Assembly (NCBI RefSeq): GCF_011045195.1
Contig: NZ_CP049199.1
Location: 1,736,001-1,800,000 of the forward strand
Length of the DNA stretch: 64,000 nucleotides
Origin: Caulobacter soli
GTDB taxonomy: Bacteria; Pseudomonadota; Alphaproteobacteria; Caulobacterales; Caulobacteraceae
Direction: 5' to 3'
Numbering within the stretch: position 1 is the first letter of the stretch; each line of letters opens with the position of its first letter. Below are positions 48,105 through 56,689 of this stretch, piece by piece. Made by a program: the position numbers and the translations under genes. Below the pieces are notes generated by a model. It was not told the DNA's origin and searched no databases. It saw only the letters and a list, made by a program, of their open reading frames with translations.

Positions 48105-48258
48105 CAGCCTCCTCGGAAATCCAAGCTTAACCAAGACGGACCTTGGCGGCGTCAGATGAAAACATGCTTAAACAGGACAAGCCACGGAACGATGAGACAA
48201 GCGGCGCGATGTCGCAGGAAAAGATCGTCACAAAAGTCGCCAGGGAGACGCAAGACGC

Positions 48259-49749
48259 ATGGGCCAACCTCTGATCCTCGCGCTCGATCAGGGCACGACC
48301 AGCACCCGCGCTATCCTGTTCCAGGCGGACGGCAAGCCGGTGTGCGACGCCAGCCGGCCGCTGCGCCAGAGCTATCCGCGCGACGGCTGGGTCGAGCACG
48401 ACGCCGACGAGATCTACGCCGCCTGCGTGGGCGTGCTGCGCGACACTGTCGAGAAGTGCGATCGCGATAGCGCCGACATCGCCGCTCTGGGTATCACCAA
48501 CCAGCGCGAGACGGTGGTGGTCTGGGACAAGGCCACGGGCCGGCCGATCCATCCGGCCATCGTCTGGCAGGACCGCCGCACCTCGGACGTCTGCGACCGG
48601 TTGCGCGGCGAAGGCCATGAGCCGGCCGTCACGGCGGCCACCGGCCTGCTGCTGGATCCCTATTTCTCGGGCACCAAGATCGCCTGGATTCTCGACAAGG
48701 TTCCCGGCGCGCGGCGGAGGGCCGAGGCGGGCGAGCTGCTGTGCGGCACGATCGATAGTTGGGTGATTTGGAGGCTGACTGGAAAAGGAGTCCACGTCAC
48801 CGACGCCACCAACGCCTCGCGCACCCTACTGTTCGACATCCAGACCCAGGACTGGTCGGACGAAATGCTGGCCCTGCTGAACGTGCCCCGCGCCCTGTTG
48901 CCGACGGTGCTGGACTGCGCGGCCGACTATGGCCAGGTGACGCCCGATATCCTGGGCCGTCCGCTGCCGATCCGCGGCGTGGCCGGCGACCAGCAGGCGG
49001 CGCTGATGGGGCAGGGCTGTATCCATCCCGGCGAGATGAAGGTCACCTACGGCACCGGCGGCTTCATGCTGGTCAATACCGGCGAGGCGCGCCCGCATTC
49101 GGCCTCGCGCCTGCTGACCACCGTGGCGGCGCGGGTGGGCGGACGGACGACCTATGCCCTGGAAGGCTCGATCTTCGTGGCCGGGGCGGCGATCCAGTGG
49201 CTGAACGAGGGCCTGGGGGTCACCGGCGGACCGCGCGGGGCCGAGGCCCTGGCGAAGGCGGCGCGGGCCGATCATGGCGTGGTCGTGGTGCCGGCCTTCA
49301 CCGGTCTGGGCGCCCCCTGGTGGGACGCCGAGGCCCGGGGGGCGGTGTTCGGCCTGACCCGCGACGCGGGCCTGGCCGAGATCGCCCAGGCCACCTTCGA
49401 CTCCTGCGTCTTCCAGGGGCGCGACCTGATCGAGGCCATGCGGGCCGACGCGCCCTCGGCCTTCGAGGACGCCGCCCTGCGCATCGACGGCGGCATGGCC
49501 AGGAGCGCCTGGTTCAGCCAGCGCCTGGCCGACCTGACCGGCATTCCCGTGCACCGCGCCAGCTATCAGGAAACCACGGCCCTGGGCGCGGCCCTGTTCG
49601 CGGGGGTCGGGGCGGGCGTCTATGGCTCGGTCGAGGAGGCGGTGAAGGCGCGGCCGGAGGCGGAACTGCTGACGCCGACGGTGAGCGTCAACGTGCGGGA
49701 AGAGGCCTATGCGCGGTGGTTGGATGCGCTGCCGCGGGTGCGGTCTTGA
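48259..49749 (+). CDS. glpK: Glycerol kinase
   Basis: 496 residues, normal for GlpK, which makes glycerol-3-phosphate. Marks: ALDQGTTSTRAILF (about 8-21) with the phosphate-binding loop, HDADEIY, GITNQRETVVVWDKATGRPIHPAIVWQDRRTSD (about 76-108) with the glycerol-binding Arg and Glu pattern, GVAGDQQAALMGQGC and DGGMARSAWFSQRLAD. A short upstream region holds GGGAGACGC. Its stop overlaps or touches the start of the SMP-30 gene. Confidence 0.96.
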   Translation: MGQPLILALDQGTTSTRAILFQADGKPVCDASRPLRQSYPRDGWVEHDADEIYAACVGVLRDTVEKCDRDSADIAALGITNQRETVVVWDKATGRPIHPAIVWQDRRTSDVCDRLRGEGHEPAVTAATGLLLDPYFSGTKIAWILDKVPGARRRAEAGELLCGTIDSWVIWRLTGKGVHVTDATNASRTLLFDIQTQDWSDEMLALLNVPRALLPTVLDCAADYGQVTPDILGRPLPIRGVAGDQQAALMGQGCIHPGEMKVTYGTGGFMLVNTGEARPHSASRLLTTVAARVGGRTTYALEGSIFVAGAAIQWLNEGLGVTGGPRGAEALAKAARADHGVVVVPAFTGLGAPWWDAEARGAVFGLTRDAGLAEIAQATFDSCVFQGRDLIEAMRADAPSAFEDAALRIDGGMARSAWFSQRLADLTGIPVHRASYQETTALGAALFAGVGAGVYGSVEEAVKARPEAELLTPTVSVNVREEAYARWLDALPRVRS

Positions 49750-49751
49750 GC

Positions 49752-50702
49752 GTGAGCTACCCCGTCGTCGGCCAGATCCATCGCCTGTCTTCGAAACTCG
49801 ACGCCGTGATCGCCCCAGAGGCCGAGATCCAGCAATTGGCCGAAGGCTTCATCTGGTCCGAAGGCCCGGTCTGGGTGCGTGAGGGTGGCTATCTGGTGTT
49901 CTCGGACGTGCCGGGCAACGTCATGTACCGCTGGAGCGAAGCGGACGGGGTCAGCGAGTTCATGAACCCGTCGGGCTATGCTGGCCCGCCCACCGACGCC
50001 TTCGCCGAACCGGGCTCGAACGGCATGGCGCTGGACGCGGCCGGCGACCTGCTGGTCTGCGATCACGGCAACCGGGCCCTGGCCAAGCTGGACCTGAAGA
50101 CCCGCGCGAAGACGATTCTGTTGGAGCGCTACGCCGGCAAGCGGTTCAACAGTCCCAACGATCTGGCCGTGGCCAAGAGCGGCGCAATCTACTTCACGGA
50201 TCCGACCTATGGCCTGAAGGGCCGCAACGCCTCACCGCTGCGCGAGCTGGACTTCAACGGCGTCTATCGCCTGGCGCCGGACGGGACGCTGGATCTGCTG
50301 GACGCCGAGCTGACCTTCCCGAACGGGATCGCGTTATCGCCGGATGAGGGTCGGCTGTACGTCTCGGTGTCGGATCCCAAGGGGCCGGTGCTGATGGTCT
50401 ATGACCTGGGGCCCGACGGCCTGACGACTTCCAAGGCTGTCTTCTTCGACGCCATGCCGCTGAGCCAAGCTGGCGGGCAGGGGCTGCCGGACGGCATGTG
50501 CCTGGACGCCGAGGGGCGGCTCTACGCCACGGGGCCGGGCGGCGTGCTGGTGCTGACGCCGGAGGCCGAGCTGATCGGCGTGATCGAGACCGGCACGGCC
50601 ATCGCCAACTGCGCGTTCGGCGAGGACGGGCGGACACTGTTCCTGGCCTCGAACCACACGCTGGCGCGGGTGCGACTGAAGACGACGGGGCTGGTGTGGT
50701 GA
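49752..50702 (+). CDS. SMP-30/gluconolactonase-family lactonase
   Basis: 316 residues of a six-bladed propeller: EGFIWSEGPVWVREGGYLVFSDVPGNVMYRW (about 29-59) with the metal-site Glu, NGMALDAAGDLLVCDHGNRAL, FNSPNDLAVAKSGAIYFTDPTYG (about 136-158) with the Asn and Asp ligands, FPNGIALSPDEGRLYVS. Probably hydrolyses a sugar lactone. Start GTG 49752 or TTG 49746, overlapping the glpK stop. No signal peptide is seen, so cytoplasmic. Confidence 0.88.
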   Translation: MSYPVVGQIHRLSSKLDAVIAPEAEIQQLAEGFIWSEGPVWVREGGYLVFSDVPGNVMYRWSEADGVSEFMNPSGYAGPPTDAFAEPGSNGMALDAAGDLLVCDHGNRALAKLDLKTRAKTILLERYAGKRFNSPNDLAVAKSGAIYFTDPTYGLKGRNASPLRELDFNGVYRLAPDGTLDLLDAELTFPNGIALSPDEGRLYVSVSDPKGPVLMVYDLGPDGLTTSKAVFFDAMPLSQAGGQGLPDGMCLDAEGRLYATGPGGVLVLTPEAELIGVIETGTAIANCAFGEDGRTLFLASNHTLARVRLKTTGLVW

Positions 50703-50708
50703 ACGACT

Positions 50709-50774
50709 GGGGACACATACTCACCCAACAGCCTTGCCGGATTTGCAAAGGCTCCGCCGTAAGTGTGTGTCCTC
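50709..50774. repeat. Intergenic inverted-repeat element, copy B
   Basis: A 66-bp element with left end GGGGACACATACTCAC (50709-50724) and right end AGTGTGTGTCCTC at 50762-50774. Inside, AGCCTTGC and GCAAAGGCT form a near-palindrome. It begins 6 bases after the SMP-30 stop and lies between convergent genes. Related to copies at 19515 and 52608. Confidence 0.8.
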
Positions 50775-50781
50775 GCCCGAG

Positions 50782-51459
50782 TTACGGATTGGCGTCCAGA
50801 TAGGTCTTCACCCGCGCGAACAGCTCCTCGAACATCGGCGTCGTCAGTCGGCCGGTGTTCGTGTTCAGCCGCGAGCAGTGATAGCTGTTGAACACCCGAT
50901 AGGGCCCGGCCTGGAACTCCGTGCCATGGCCCGGCAGGCCCGCCGAGGCCTTCAGGCCCAGCGCCTTGAGCAGATTGCGGCGCGAGACGTCGCCCAGGGT
51001 GACGATGGCCTTGAGGTTGGGGAACATCTCCAACCGCGCGGTCAGGAACGGCCGGCAGTTGTTCTCCTCCGACGTCTCGGGCTTGTTGCCGGGCGGGGCG
51101 CAGCGCACGGCGTTGGTCACCGCGCTGCCGATCAGCTTCAGACTGTCGTCGGGCCGCGCCTCGAACTTGCCGGCGGCGAAGCCGTACTTGATCAGGGTGT
51201 CGTAGAGCAGGGTCCCGGCATAGTCGCCGGTGAACGGCCGGCCAGTGCGGTTGGCGCCCTTGCGGCCGGGCGCCAGGCCCACGACCAGCAGGCGGGCCTC
51301 ATGGTCGCCGAACGACGGGGCCGGGCCGTTGAACCAATCGGGATACAGGTCCTGGTTCTCGCGGCGATAGGCCACCAGGCGCGGGCACAGCGGGCAGTCG
51401 CGCGGCGGCTCGGCGCGCGAGGGCACGACCTCGCCGGCGATGTTGGAATGCTGGCCCAT
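50782..51459 (-). CDS. Family-5 uracil-DNA glycosylase (UDGb type)
   Basis: 225 residues. Removes uracil and other deaminated bases from DNA. Iron-sulphur-cluster cysteines CPLC at residues 22-25 and two later in AVRCAPPGNKP and NNCRPFL; motif A VVGLAPGRKGANRTGRPFTGD (about 59-79) and motif B SYHCSRLNTNTGRLT near 193-207. In most family members the second motif reads HPS; here it is HCS. Convergent with the SMP-30 gene and co-directional with the NYN gene, 2 bases apart. Confidence 0.9.
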   Translation of the reverse strand: MGQHSNIAGEVVPSRAEPPRDCPLCPRLVAYRRENQDLYPDWFNGPAPSFGDHEARLLVVGLAPGRKGANRTGRPFTGDYAGTLLYDTLIKYGFAAGKFEARPDDSLKLIGSAVTNAVRCAPPGNKPETSEENNCRPFLTARLEMFPNLKAIVTLGDVSRRNLLKALGLKASAGLPGHGTEFQAGPYRVFNSYHCSRLNTNTGRLTTPMFEELFARVKTYLDANP

Positions 51460-51461
51460 GG

Positions 51462-52067
51462 CTAGTCCTCGTCGCCTTCGTCATGGGCGGACCCGCGCAC
51501 CGGATCGGTGACGAAGCGGGGCAGGGGGGGGCGGTTGGCCTGCGGGCGGCCGATGATGTTCCCCAGGTCGGCCAGGTCCACGAAGTTGTCGGCCTGGCGG
51601 CGCAGGTCGTCGCTGGTCATCGGCGGCTGGCTCTTCATGGTCGAAACCACGGTGACCCGGCGGCCCTTGCGCTGCACGGCCGCGACCAGGGCGCGGAAGT
51701 CGCCGTCGCCCGAGAACAGCACCAGGTGGTCGACGGTGGCGGCCATCTCCAGCATGTCGACGGCGATCTCGATATCCATGTCACCGCGCCAGCGCTTGCG
51801 GCCCTGGCTGTCGGTGAACTCGCGGGCCGGCTTTGTCACCAGGGTGAAGCCGTTGTAGTCCAGCCAGTCGACCAGCGGCCTGATCGGGGAATACTCCTCG
51901 TTCTCGGCGATGGCGGTGTAGTAGTAGGCGCGCACCAGGATCCCGCGCTTGCGGAACTCATCCAGCAGCTTGCGGTAGTCGATGTCGAAGCCCAGGGCCT
52001 TGGCGGCGGAAAAGAAATTGGCCCCGTCGATGAACAGCGCCAGGCGCTCGGTCGGGTAGAAGGTCAC
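51462..52067 (-). CDS. NYN (LabA/DUF88) domain protein
   Basis: 201 residues. PIN-like NYN domain: RLALFIDGANFFSAAKALGFDIDYRKLLDEF at the N-terminus with the first acidic residue, and DMDIEIAVDMLEMA plus LVLFSGDGDFRALVAAV with the later aspartates, so a likely metal-dependent RNase. GTG start at 52067 with AAGGA upstream; a longer in-frame extension back to 52157 would overlap folK on the other strand. Located head-to-head with folK. Confidence 0.88.
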   Translation of the reverse strand: MTFYPTERLALFIDGANFFSAAKALGFDIDYRKLLDEFRKRGILVRAYYYTAIAENEEYSPIRPLVDWLDYNGFTLVTKPAREFTDSQGRKRWRGDMDIEIAVDMLEMAATVDHLVLFSGDGDFRALVAAVQRKGRRVTVVSTMKSQPPMTSDDLRRQADNFVDLADLGNIIGRPQANRPPLPRFVTDPVRGSAHDEGDED

Positions 52068-52081
52068 GTGGTCAAAAATCC

Positions 52082-52603
52082 TTGAAAAATCAGCACGATC
52101 AAAAAGGACTGGATCAGGCGGTGTTGGTCGCCCTGGGCTGCAGCCTGCCCGGATCATACCCGAGTCGCGAGGCCTTGCTCGACGCCGCTGTGGAGGCGCT
52201 GGCGGGCGAGGGCCTGAGCGTCGCGACGCGGTCGTCCTGGTGGACCTCGGCCGCCTGGCCCGACCGAACCGCGCCCGCTTATCTGAACGGCGTCGTGCTG
52301 GTCGAGACGGCGCTGTCGGCTGACGAGGTCCTGGCCGCGCTGCACCGGATCGAGGCCCGCTTTGGCCGGGTCCGCGCCGAGCCCAACGCGCCCCGCACCC
52401 TGGACCTGGATCTGATCGCCCACGGCCGCACGGTGCTGGACGGCGCGGTGGTCGTGCCGCATCCCCGGGCCCACGAGCGGCTGTTCGTGATGGGGCCCCT
52501 GGCGCAGATCGCGGCGGACTGGCGTCACCCGGTCAGCGGGAAAACGGCGGCGGACCTGGCGGCGACCGCGACGGTCGGAACAGACGCAAAGTCCGTGGTT
52601 TGA
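52082..52603 (+). CDS. folK: 2-amino-4-hydroxy-6-hydroxymethyldihydropteridine pyrophosphokinase
   Basis: Up to 173 residues. HPPK activates the pterin in folate synthesis. Family marks: LVALGCSLPGS, YLNGVVLVETALSADEVLAALHRIEARFGRVR, NAPRTLDLDLIAHG (with the metal-binding Asp residues) and VVPHPRAHERLFVMGPLAQIA. The start is uncertain: TTG at 52082 lacks a clear ribosome binding site; a GTG at 52121 gives a length nearer to other HPPKs. No neighbouring folate genes. Confidence 0.93.
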   Translation: MKNQHDQKGLDQAVLVALGCSLPGSYPSREALLDAAVEALAGEGLSVATRSSWWTSAAWPDRTAPAYLNGVVLVETALSADEVLAALHRIEARFGRVRAEPNAPRTLDLDLIAHGRTVLDGAVVVPHPRAHERLFVMGPLAQIAADWRHPVSGKTAADLAATATVGTDAKSVV

Positions 52604-52607
52604 GGCG

Positions 52608-52674
52608 GGGGGCACACACTCGCTCAATCGTCCCGATCCAGATCGCATATGCCGTGGGGCGAGTGTGTGTCCCC
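52608..52674. repeat. Intergenic inverted-repeat element, copy C
   Basis: A 67-bp element with arms GGGGGCACACACTCGC (52608-52623) and GCGAGTGTGTGTCCCC (52659-52674), matching at 15 of 16 positions when inverted. It begins 4 bases after the folK stop. The right arm is identical to that of copy A; the interior differs from the other copies. Confidence 0.9.
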
Positions 52675-52798
52675 TTCGTCATTCGCTGTGCCAGCACATT
52701 GCCAAACTTTAATTCGCACCCGGACCGAGCCGGCAGGATAGTCCGCGCCAAATCGTGCTGAGCGCCATCGCGCTCGCGCTTCTTGGGACCTTTCCTGC

Positions 52799-54847
52799 AT
52801 GACCCTGACCCGTTCGCTGCTCGCCTGCGCCGCCGCCTGCGCGCTGCTGTCGTCCGCTCCCGCTTTCGCCGCCGACCTGAAGAGCGGCGTCGACAAGTCC
52901 GCCTTCGACACGGCGATCAAGCCCGGCGACGACTTCTGGACCTACGCCAACGGCGCGGCGATCAAGGCCAATCCGATCCCCGCCGACCGCAGCAGCTACG
53001 GCGTCGGCGCCATCCTGACCGAGACGACCGCCAAGCGGACGGTCGATCTGATCCAGGCCGCCGCCAAGGACGCCGGTTCGGCCGACGCCAAGAAGGTCGG
53101 CGACTACTACGCCAGCTACATGGACGAGGCGGCGATCGAGAAGGCGGGTCTGGCGCCGATGAAGGCCGGTCTGGCGCGGATCGCGGCGATCAAGACCCGC
53201 ACCGACCTGGCCACCGTGCTGGGCGGCAACGTCCGCGCTGACGTCGACGCCCTGAACGCCACCGACTTCTACACCGACAACGTCCTGGGCCTGTGGGCCT
53301 CGCCGGCGTTCGACGACACCAGCAAATATGCGCCGTTCCTGCTGCAGGGCGGCCTGGGCATGCCCGACCGCGAATACTACCTGTCGGACAAGGCGGCGAT
53401 GAAGACGACCCGCGAGAAGTACCTCGCCCACGTCGCCAAGATCCTGACCTTGGGCGGCGTCGCCGACGCCGACGCCAAGGCGGCGAAGATCTTGGCCCTG
53501 GAGACCAGGATCGCCCAGGCCTCGGCCACGCGCGCCGACAGCGCCGACGTCCAGAAAGCCAACAACAGCTGGACCCAGGCCGACTTCGCGGCCAAGGCCC
53601 CCGGCCTGGACTGGAAGACCTTCTTCGCCGCCGCGGGCCTTGGCGGCCAGTCGCGCTTCATCGTCTGGCATCCGACCATGGTCGTGGGCCTGGGCAAGGT
53701 CGCCGCCGACGAGAACCTGGATACCTGGAAGGACTATCTGACCTTCCACTATCTGGACCACTATTCGAACCTGCTGCCCAAGGCCTTCGTGGATGAGCGG
53801 TTCGCCTTCTACGGCCAAGCCCTGTCGGGCACCCCGCAGCTGTCGGCCCGCTGGAAGCGCGGCGTCAACTCGACCAACGTCGTGCTGGGCGAGGTGGTCG
53901 GCAAGCTCTATGTCGAGCAGTACTTCCCCGCGCGCTCCAAGGCCGAGATCACGGCCATGGTCGACAACATGAAGGCCGCCTTCGTGCGCCGCATCGACGC
54001 CCTGGACTGGATGGCGCCGGAGACCAAGGCCGAGGCCCGCCGCAAGGTCGAGGTGCTGAAGGTTGGCGTCGGCTATCCCGACACCTGGCGCGACTACTCG
54101 GCGCTCGACATCGTGCGCGGCGACCCGATCGGCAATCTCCAGCGCTCGGAGAAGTTCGAGGCCGCCTACTGGATCGGCCAACTGGGTAAGCCGGTCGATC
54201 GCGGCCAGTGGGTGATGACGCCCCAGACCGTCAACGCCGTGAACCTGCCGATGCTGAACGGCCTGAACTTCCCGGCGGCCATCCTGCAGGCCCCGTATTT
54301 CGACGCGGACGCCGACGCGGCGGCCAACTATGGCGGAACCGGCGGCACGATCGGCCACGAGATCAGCCACAGTTTCGACGACCAGGGCGCCCAGTTCGAC
54401 AGCCAGGGCCGCCTGCGCAACTGGTGGACCCCGACCGACTACGATCACTTCCAGAAGGCCGGCACGGCCCTGGCCGCCCAGTTCGACGGCTACAAACCGT
54501 TCCCCGACCTGGCCGTAAACGGCAAGCAGACGCTCAGCGAGAACATCGCCGACGTCGCCGGTCTAGCCGCGGCCCTGGACGCCTACCACGCCTCGCTGGG
54601 CGGCAAGCCGGCGCCGGTGATCGACGGCCTGACCGGCGACCAGCGGTTCTTCCTGGCCTACGCCCAGTCCTGGCGCGGCTATACCCGTCCGGAGGCCGAA
54701 CGCCAGCAACTGGTCACCGACGGCCACGCGCCCGACCAGTACCGCGCCGACACCGTGCGCAATCTCGACGCCTGGTACGCCGCGTTCGACATCAAGCCGG
54801 GCGACGCGCTGTACCTGCCGCCAGAAAAGCGCGTGAAGGTCTGGTAG
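52799..54847 (+). CDS. M13-family (neprilysin-like) zinc metallopeptidase
   Basis: 682 residues, normal for the M13 family. Signal peptide at residues 1-25 (LLACAAACALLSSAPAFA). Zinc site HEISH at 520-524 inside GGTIGHEISHSFDDQGAQFD, third ligand Glu581 followed by NIADVAG with Asp585. N-terminal M13_N domain with GDDFWTYANG near 40. Cleaves oligopeptides in the periplasm. About 195 bases separate it from folK, mostly taken by the repeat element. Confidence 0.95.
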   Translation: MTLTRSLLACAAACALLSSAPAFAADLKSGVDKSAFDTAIKPGDDFWTYANGAAIKANPIPADRSSYGVGAILTETTAKRTVDLIQAAAKDAGSADAKKVGDYYASYMDEAAIEKAGLAPMKAGLARIAAIKTRTDLATVLGGNVRADVDALNATDFYTDNVLGLWASPAFDDTSKYAPFLLQGGLGMPDREYYLSDKAAMKTTREKYLAHVAKILTLGGVADADAKAAKILALETRIAQASATRADSADVQKANNSWTQADFAAKAPGLDWKTFFAAAGLGGQSRFIVWHPTMVVGLGKVAADENLDTWKDYLTFHYLDHYSNLLPKAFVDERFAFYGQALSGTPQLSARWKRGVNSTNVVLGEVVGKLYVEQYFPARSKAEITAMVDNMKAAFVRRIDALDWMAPETKAEARRKVEVLKVGVGYPDTWRDYSALDIVRGDPIGNLQRSEKFEAAYWIGQLGKPVDRGQWVMTPQTVNAVNLPMLNGLNFPAAILQAPYFDADADAAANYGGTGGTIGHEISHSFDDQGAQFDSQGRLRNWWTPTDYDHFQKAGTALAAQFDGYKPFPDLAVNGKQTLSENIADVAGLAAALDAYHASLGGKPAPVIDGLTGDQRFFLAYAQSWRGYTRPEAERQQLVTDGHAPDQYRADTVRNLDAWYAAFDIKPGDALYLPPEKRVKVW

Positions 54848-54859
54848 CAAGGCTTCCCC

Positions 54860-54882
54860 GTCCCGGGCCTCGCGCCCGGGAC
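54860..54882. other. Perfect hairpin after the M13 peptidase gene
   Basis: GTCCCGGGC (54860-54868) pairs perfectly with GCCCGGGAC (54874-54882) around a 5-base CTCGC loop, 12 bases after the stop. There is no T-run, so it is not a normal intrinsic terminator; it could be a transcript-end stabiliser. Confidence 0.6.
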
Positions 54883-54904
54883 GCTCCTTGCCCGAGAACC
54901 GCCG

Positions 54905-55504
54905 ATGGCCCCCATCAAGGTCGATCCCGCCCACGTCCACGAATTCGTAGACGCCGACGCCTTCTACGACTGGCTGTCGCGCCACCACGACAAGCAGAGC
55001 GAGGTCTGGATCAAGATCCACAAGGTCGGCTCGGGCCTGCCCTCGATCACCGCCAAGCAGGCGATCGACGTGGTGCTGTGCTGGGGCTGGATCGACGCCG
55101 TCCGCAAGGGCTTCGACGACAGGAGTTTCCTCCAGCGCTACACGCCGCGCGGCAAGAAGAGCATCTGGAGCCAGATCAACGTCGACAATGTCGCCCGCCT
55201 GGTCGCCGAGAAACGGATGACCGAGCACGGCCTGCGCGAGGTCGAGGCGGCCAAGGCCGACGGTCGCTGGGACCAGGCCTATGGCAGCGGGAAGGGGCTG
55301 AAGATCGCCGATGACCTGCAGGCGGCCATCGACGCCAGCCCCAAGGCCAAGGCGATGCTGGCCAAGCTGACCGAGCAGAACCGCTTCGCCCTGGCCTTCC
55401 GCATGCATCACGTGAAGACGTCGGCGGGGCGCGAGAAGAAGATCCAGACCTTCGTGGCCATGTTGGAACGCGGCGAGACGGTCTATCCCCAGAAGGCGCG
55501 CTAA
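54905..55504 (+). CDS. YdeI/OmpD-associated family protein
   Basis: 199 residues. Family marks: VWIKIHKVGSGLPSITAKQAIDVVLCWGWIDAVRKGFDDRSFLQRYTPRGKKSIWSQIN (about 34-92), a hallmark of this family, then a helical C-terminal half ending RALAFRMHHVKTSAGREKKIQTFVAMLERGE-like sequence. Some members are linked to antimicrobial-peptide tolerance, but the biochemical role is unclear. It overlaps the stop of the convergent XRE-type gene by four bases (55501-55504). Confidence 0.9.
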   Translation: MAPIKVDPAHVHEFVDADAFYDWLSRHHDKQSEVWIKIHKVGSGLPSITAKQAIDVVLCWGWIDAVRKGFDDRSFLQRYTPRGKKSIWSQINVDNVARLVAEKRMTEHGLREVEAAKADGRWDQAYGSGKGLKIADDLQAAIDASPKAKAMLAKLTEQNRFALAFRMHHVKTSAGREKKIQTFVAMLERGETVYPQKAR

Positions 55505-55719
55505 GGCGCCGTGTCGCCTGGCTTGGCGTGAGGATTGGGGAAGACCGCCTCGACGGCCAGGCCGAAGGCGCCGGCGATCCGGAAGGCCAGATCCAACGAG
55601 GGGTCATGCCGCTCGGTTTCCAGGGCGTTGATCGCGTAGCGTGACACGCCAACGGTCTGGCTCAGCTGCTCCTGCGTCCAGCCGCGCTCGGCCCGCAGCA
55701 CCTTGAGGCGGCTCTTCAC
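55501..55719 (-). CDS. XRE-family (Cro/CI-like) transcriptional regulator
   Basis: 72 residues, a single helix-turn-helix: SRLKVLRAERGWTQEQLSQTVGVSRYAINALETERHDPSLDLAFRIAGAF. GTG start at 55719 overlaps the stop of the membrane-protein gene. The pair is of the small membrane protein/XRE type that often controls itself. Its likely operator is the palindrome at 56153-56172. Confidence 0.9.
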   Translation of the reverse strand: MKSRLKVLRAERGWTQEQLSQTVGVSRYAINALETERHDPSLDLAFRIAGAFGLAVEAVFPNPHAKPGDTAP

Positions 55720-56105
55720 GCGCGGGTGTCCCGGATCAGCGGCGTCACCAAGCCGAACAGACCCCAGAACAACGGATAGATCAGCCAGGCCGGGAGGTGG
55801 GGCAGGCCGATCAGCTCCAACCCGCTCCACGCGGTGGCGAGGGTGATCGCGGCGGCGGCGGCCACCGTCATGCGCTTCAGCGTCAGGGCGCGGACGAACT
55901 CGTCCTGCTCGGCGATCAGCCTGTAGGCGGCGCGAAACTGCAGGGCGACCGTGAGGGCGGGAACCAGGGCCAGGGCGGCCAGCGCGGCCATCGGCCAGCC
56001 TTGAGCCCGCCCGGCCGTCACGCCCAGCACGCAGGCCAGGAAAAGGATCCACGCGACAACCGCTCCCAAGGTGTAGCGCCAACTGGTCGGCCAAGTCGGG
56101 GTCAT
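55716..56105 (-). CDS. Small membrane protein partnered with the XRE regulator
   Basis: 129 residues, four membrane segments (about residues 14-35, 42-63, 83-102, 107-124), with a short cytoplasmic loop AAYRLIAEQDEFVRALTLKR between the second and third. This layout resembles small membrane proteins (such as the DUF2178 group) that are paired with a downstream XRE regulator. I chose ATG 56105, with GGGAA upstream. The function is unknown. Confidence 0.75.
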   Translation of the reverse strand: MTPTWPTSWRYTLGAVVAWILFLACVLGVTAGRAQGWPMAALAALALVPALTVALQFRAAYRLIAEQDEFVRALTLKRMTVAAAAAITLATAWSGLELIGLPHLPAWLIYPLFWGLFGLVTPLIRDTRA

Positions 56106-56135
56106 GTTGGGTATTCCCATCATTGAGTTGTGTTT

Positions 56136-56172
56136 ACCTAACATTTTCCGCCATGTTGGGTCAACCCAACAT
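56136..56172 (-). promoter_or_regulatory. Promoter and palindromic operator of the membrane-protein/XRE operon
   Basis: ATGTTGGGTCAACCCAACAT at 56153-56172 has perfect 9-bp arms. On the minus strand it carries a TTGACC -35 box (56164-56159), 17 bases before a possible -10, TTAGGT (56141-56136). Half-sites recur: ATGTTGGGT at 56104-56112, overlapping the start codon, and ACCTAACAT at 56136-56144. A regulator bound here would block the promoter, suggesting autorepression. Confidence 0.7.
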
Positions 56173-56262
56173 CTGGAGGCCTGGCGCATTGTACGGAAGT
56201 CTGGACTTCTCCCCGCGAACACGGCATAAGCGCCCCCTCGCGAAAGCCGGGACTCTACCGAT

Positions 56263-56282
56263 GCGGCGTTGTGTAACGCCGC
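56263..56282. promoter_or_regulatory. Perfect hairpin upstream of rpoZ
   Basis: GCGGCGTT (56263-56270) and AACGCCGC (56275-56282) form a perfect 8-bp stem with a GTGT loop, 48 bases before rpoZ. No T-run follows. It could be a leader hairpin or an operator for the rpoZ-spoT operon. Confidence 0.5.
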
Positions 56283-56329
56283 TCGAGACCCTATTTTGCG
56301 ATAACCAAGGCTCATAGCCCGAGGAATTC

Positions 56330-56689
56330 ATGGCCCGCGTCACCGTCGAAGATTGCGTCGAGAAGGTTCCCAACCGTTTCGCTCTGGTCCTGCTGTCCGC
56401 CCACCGGGCGCGCGGCATCTCGGCCGGCGCCTCGCTGCTCGTCGATCGCGACAACGACAAGAACCCCGTTGTCGCCCTGCGCGAGATCGCCGACGACGTG
56501 GTCGATCACGAGGGCCTCAAGGAACAGCTCATCACCACGCTGCAACGCGTGGATGAGCACACCGAAGCCGAGGAAGAGGCCGAAACCCTCGCCCTGCTGG
56601 CCGATCCCACCCACATGCAGATGAGCGAGCTCGAGCTCGTTCGCGCTCTGCAGAGCGACCGCGATGGCGGTCAGGAGGAGCGGTACTGA
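56330..56689 (+). CDS. rpoZ: RNA polymerase omega subunit
   Basis: 119 residues. Omega helps assemble RNA polymerase and forms part of a ppGpp-binding site in many proteobacteria. Begins [28 protein letters not shown], the omega signature, and continues [13 protein letters not shown]. The C-terminal 50 residues are acidic and typical of alphaproteobacteria. GAGGAATTC precedes the ATG. Its TGA overlaps the CTG that probably starts the Rel/SpoT gene. Confidence 0.96.
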   Translation: MARVTVEDCVEKVPNRFALVLLSAHRARGISAGASLLVDRDNDKNPVVALREIADDVVDHEGLKEQLITTLQRVDEHTEAEEEAETLALLADPTHMQMSELELVRALQSDRDGGQEERY

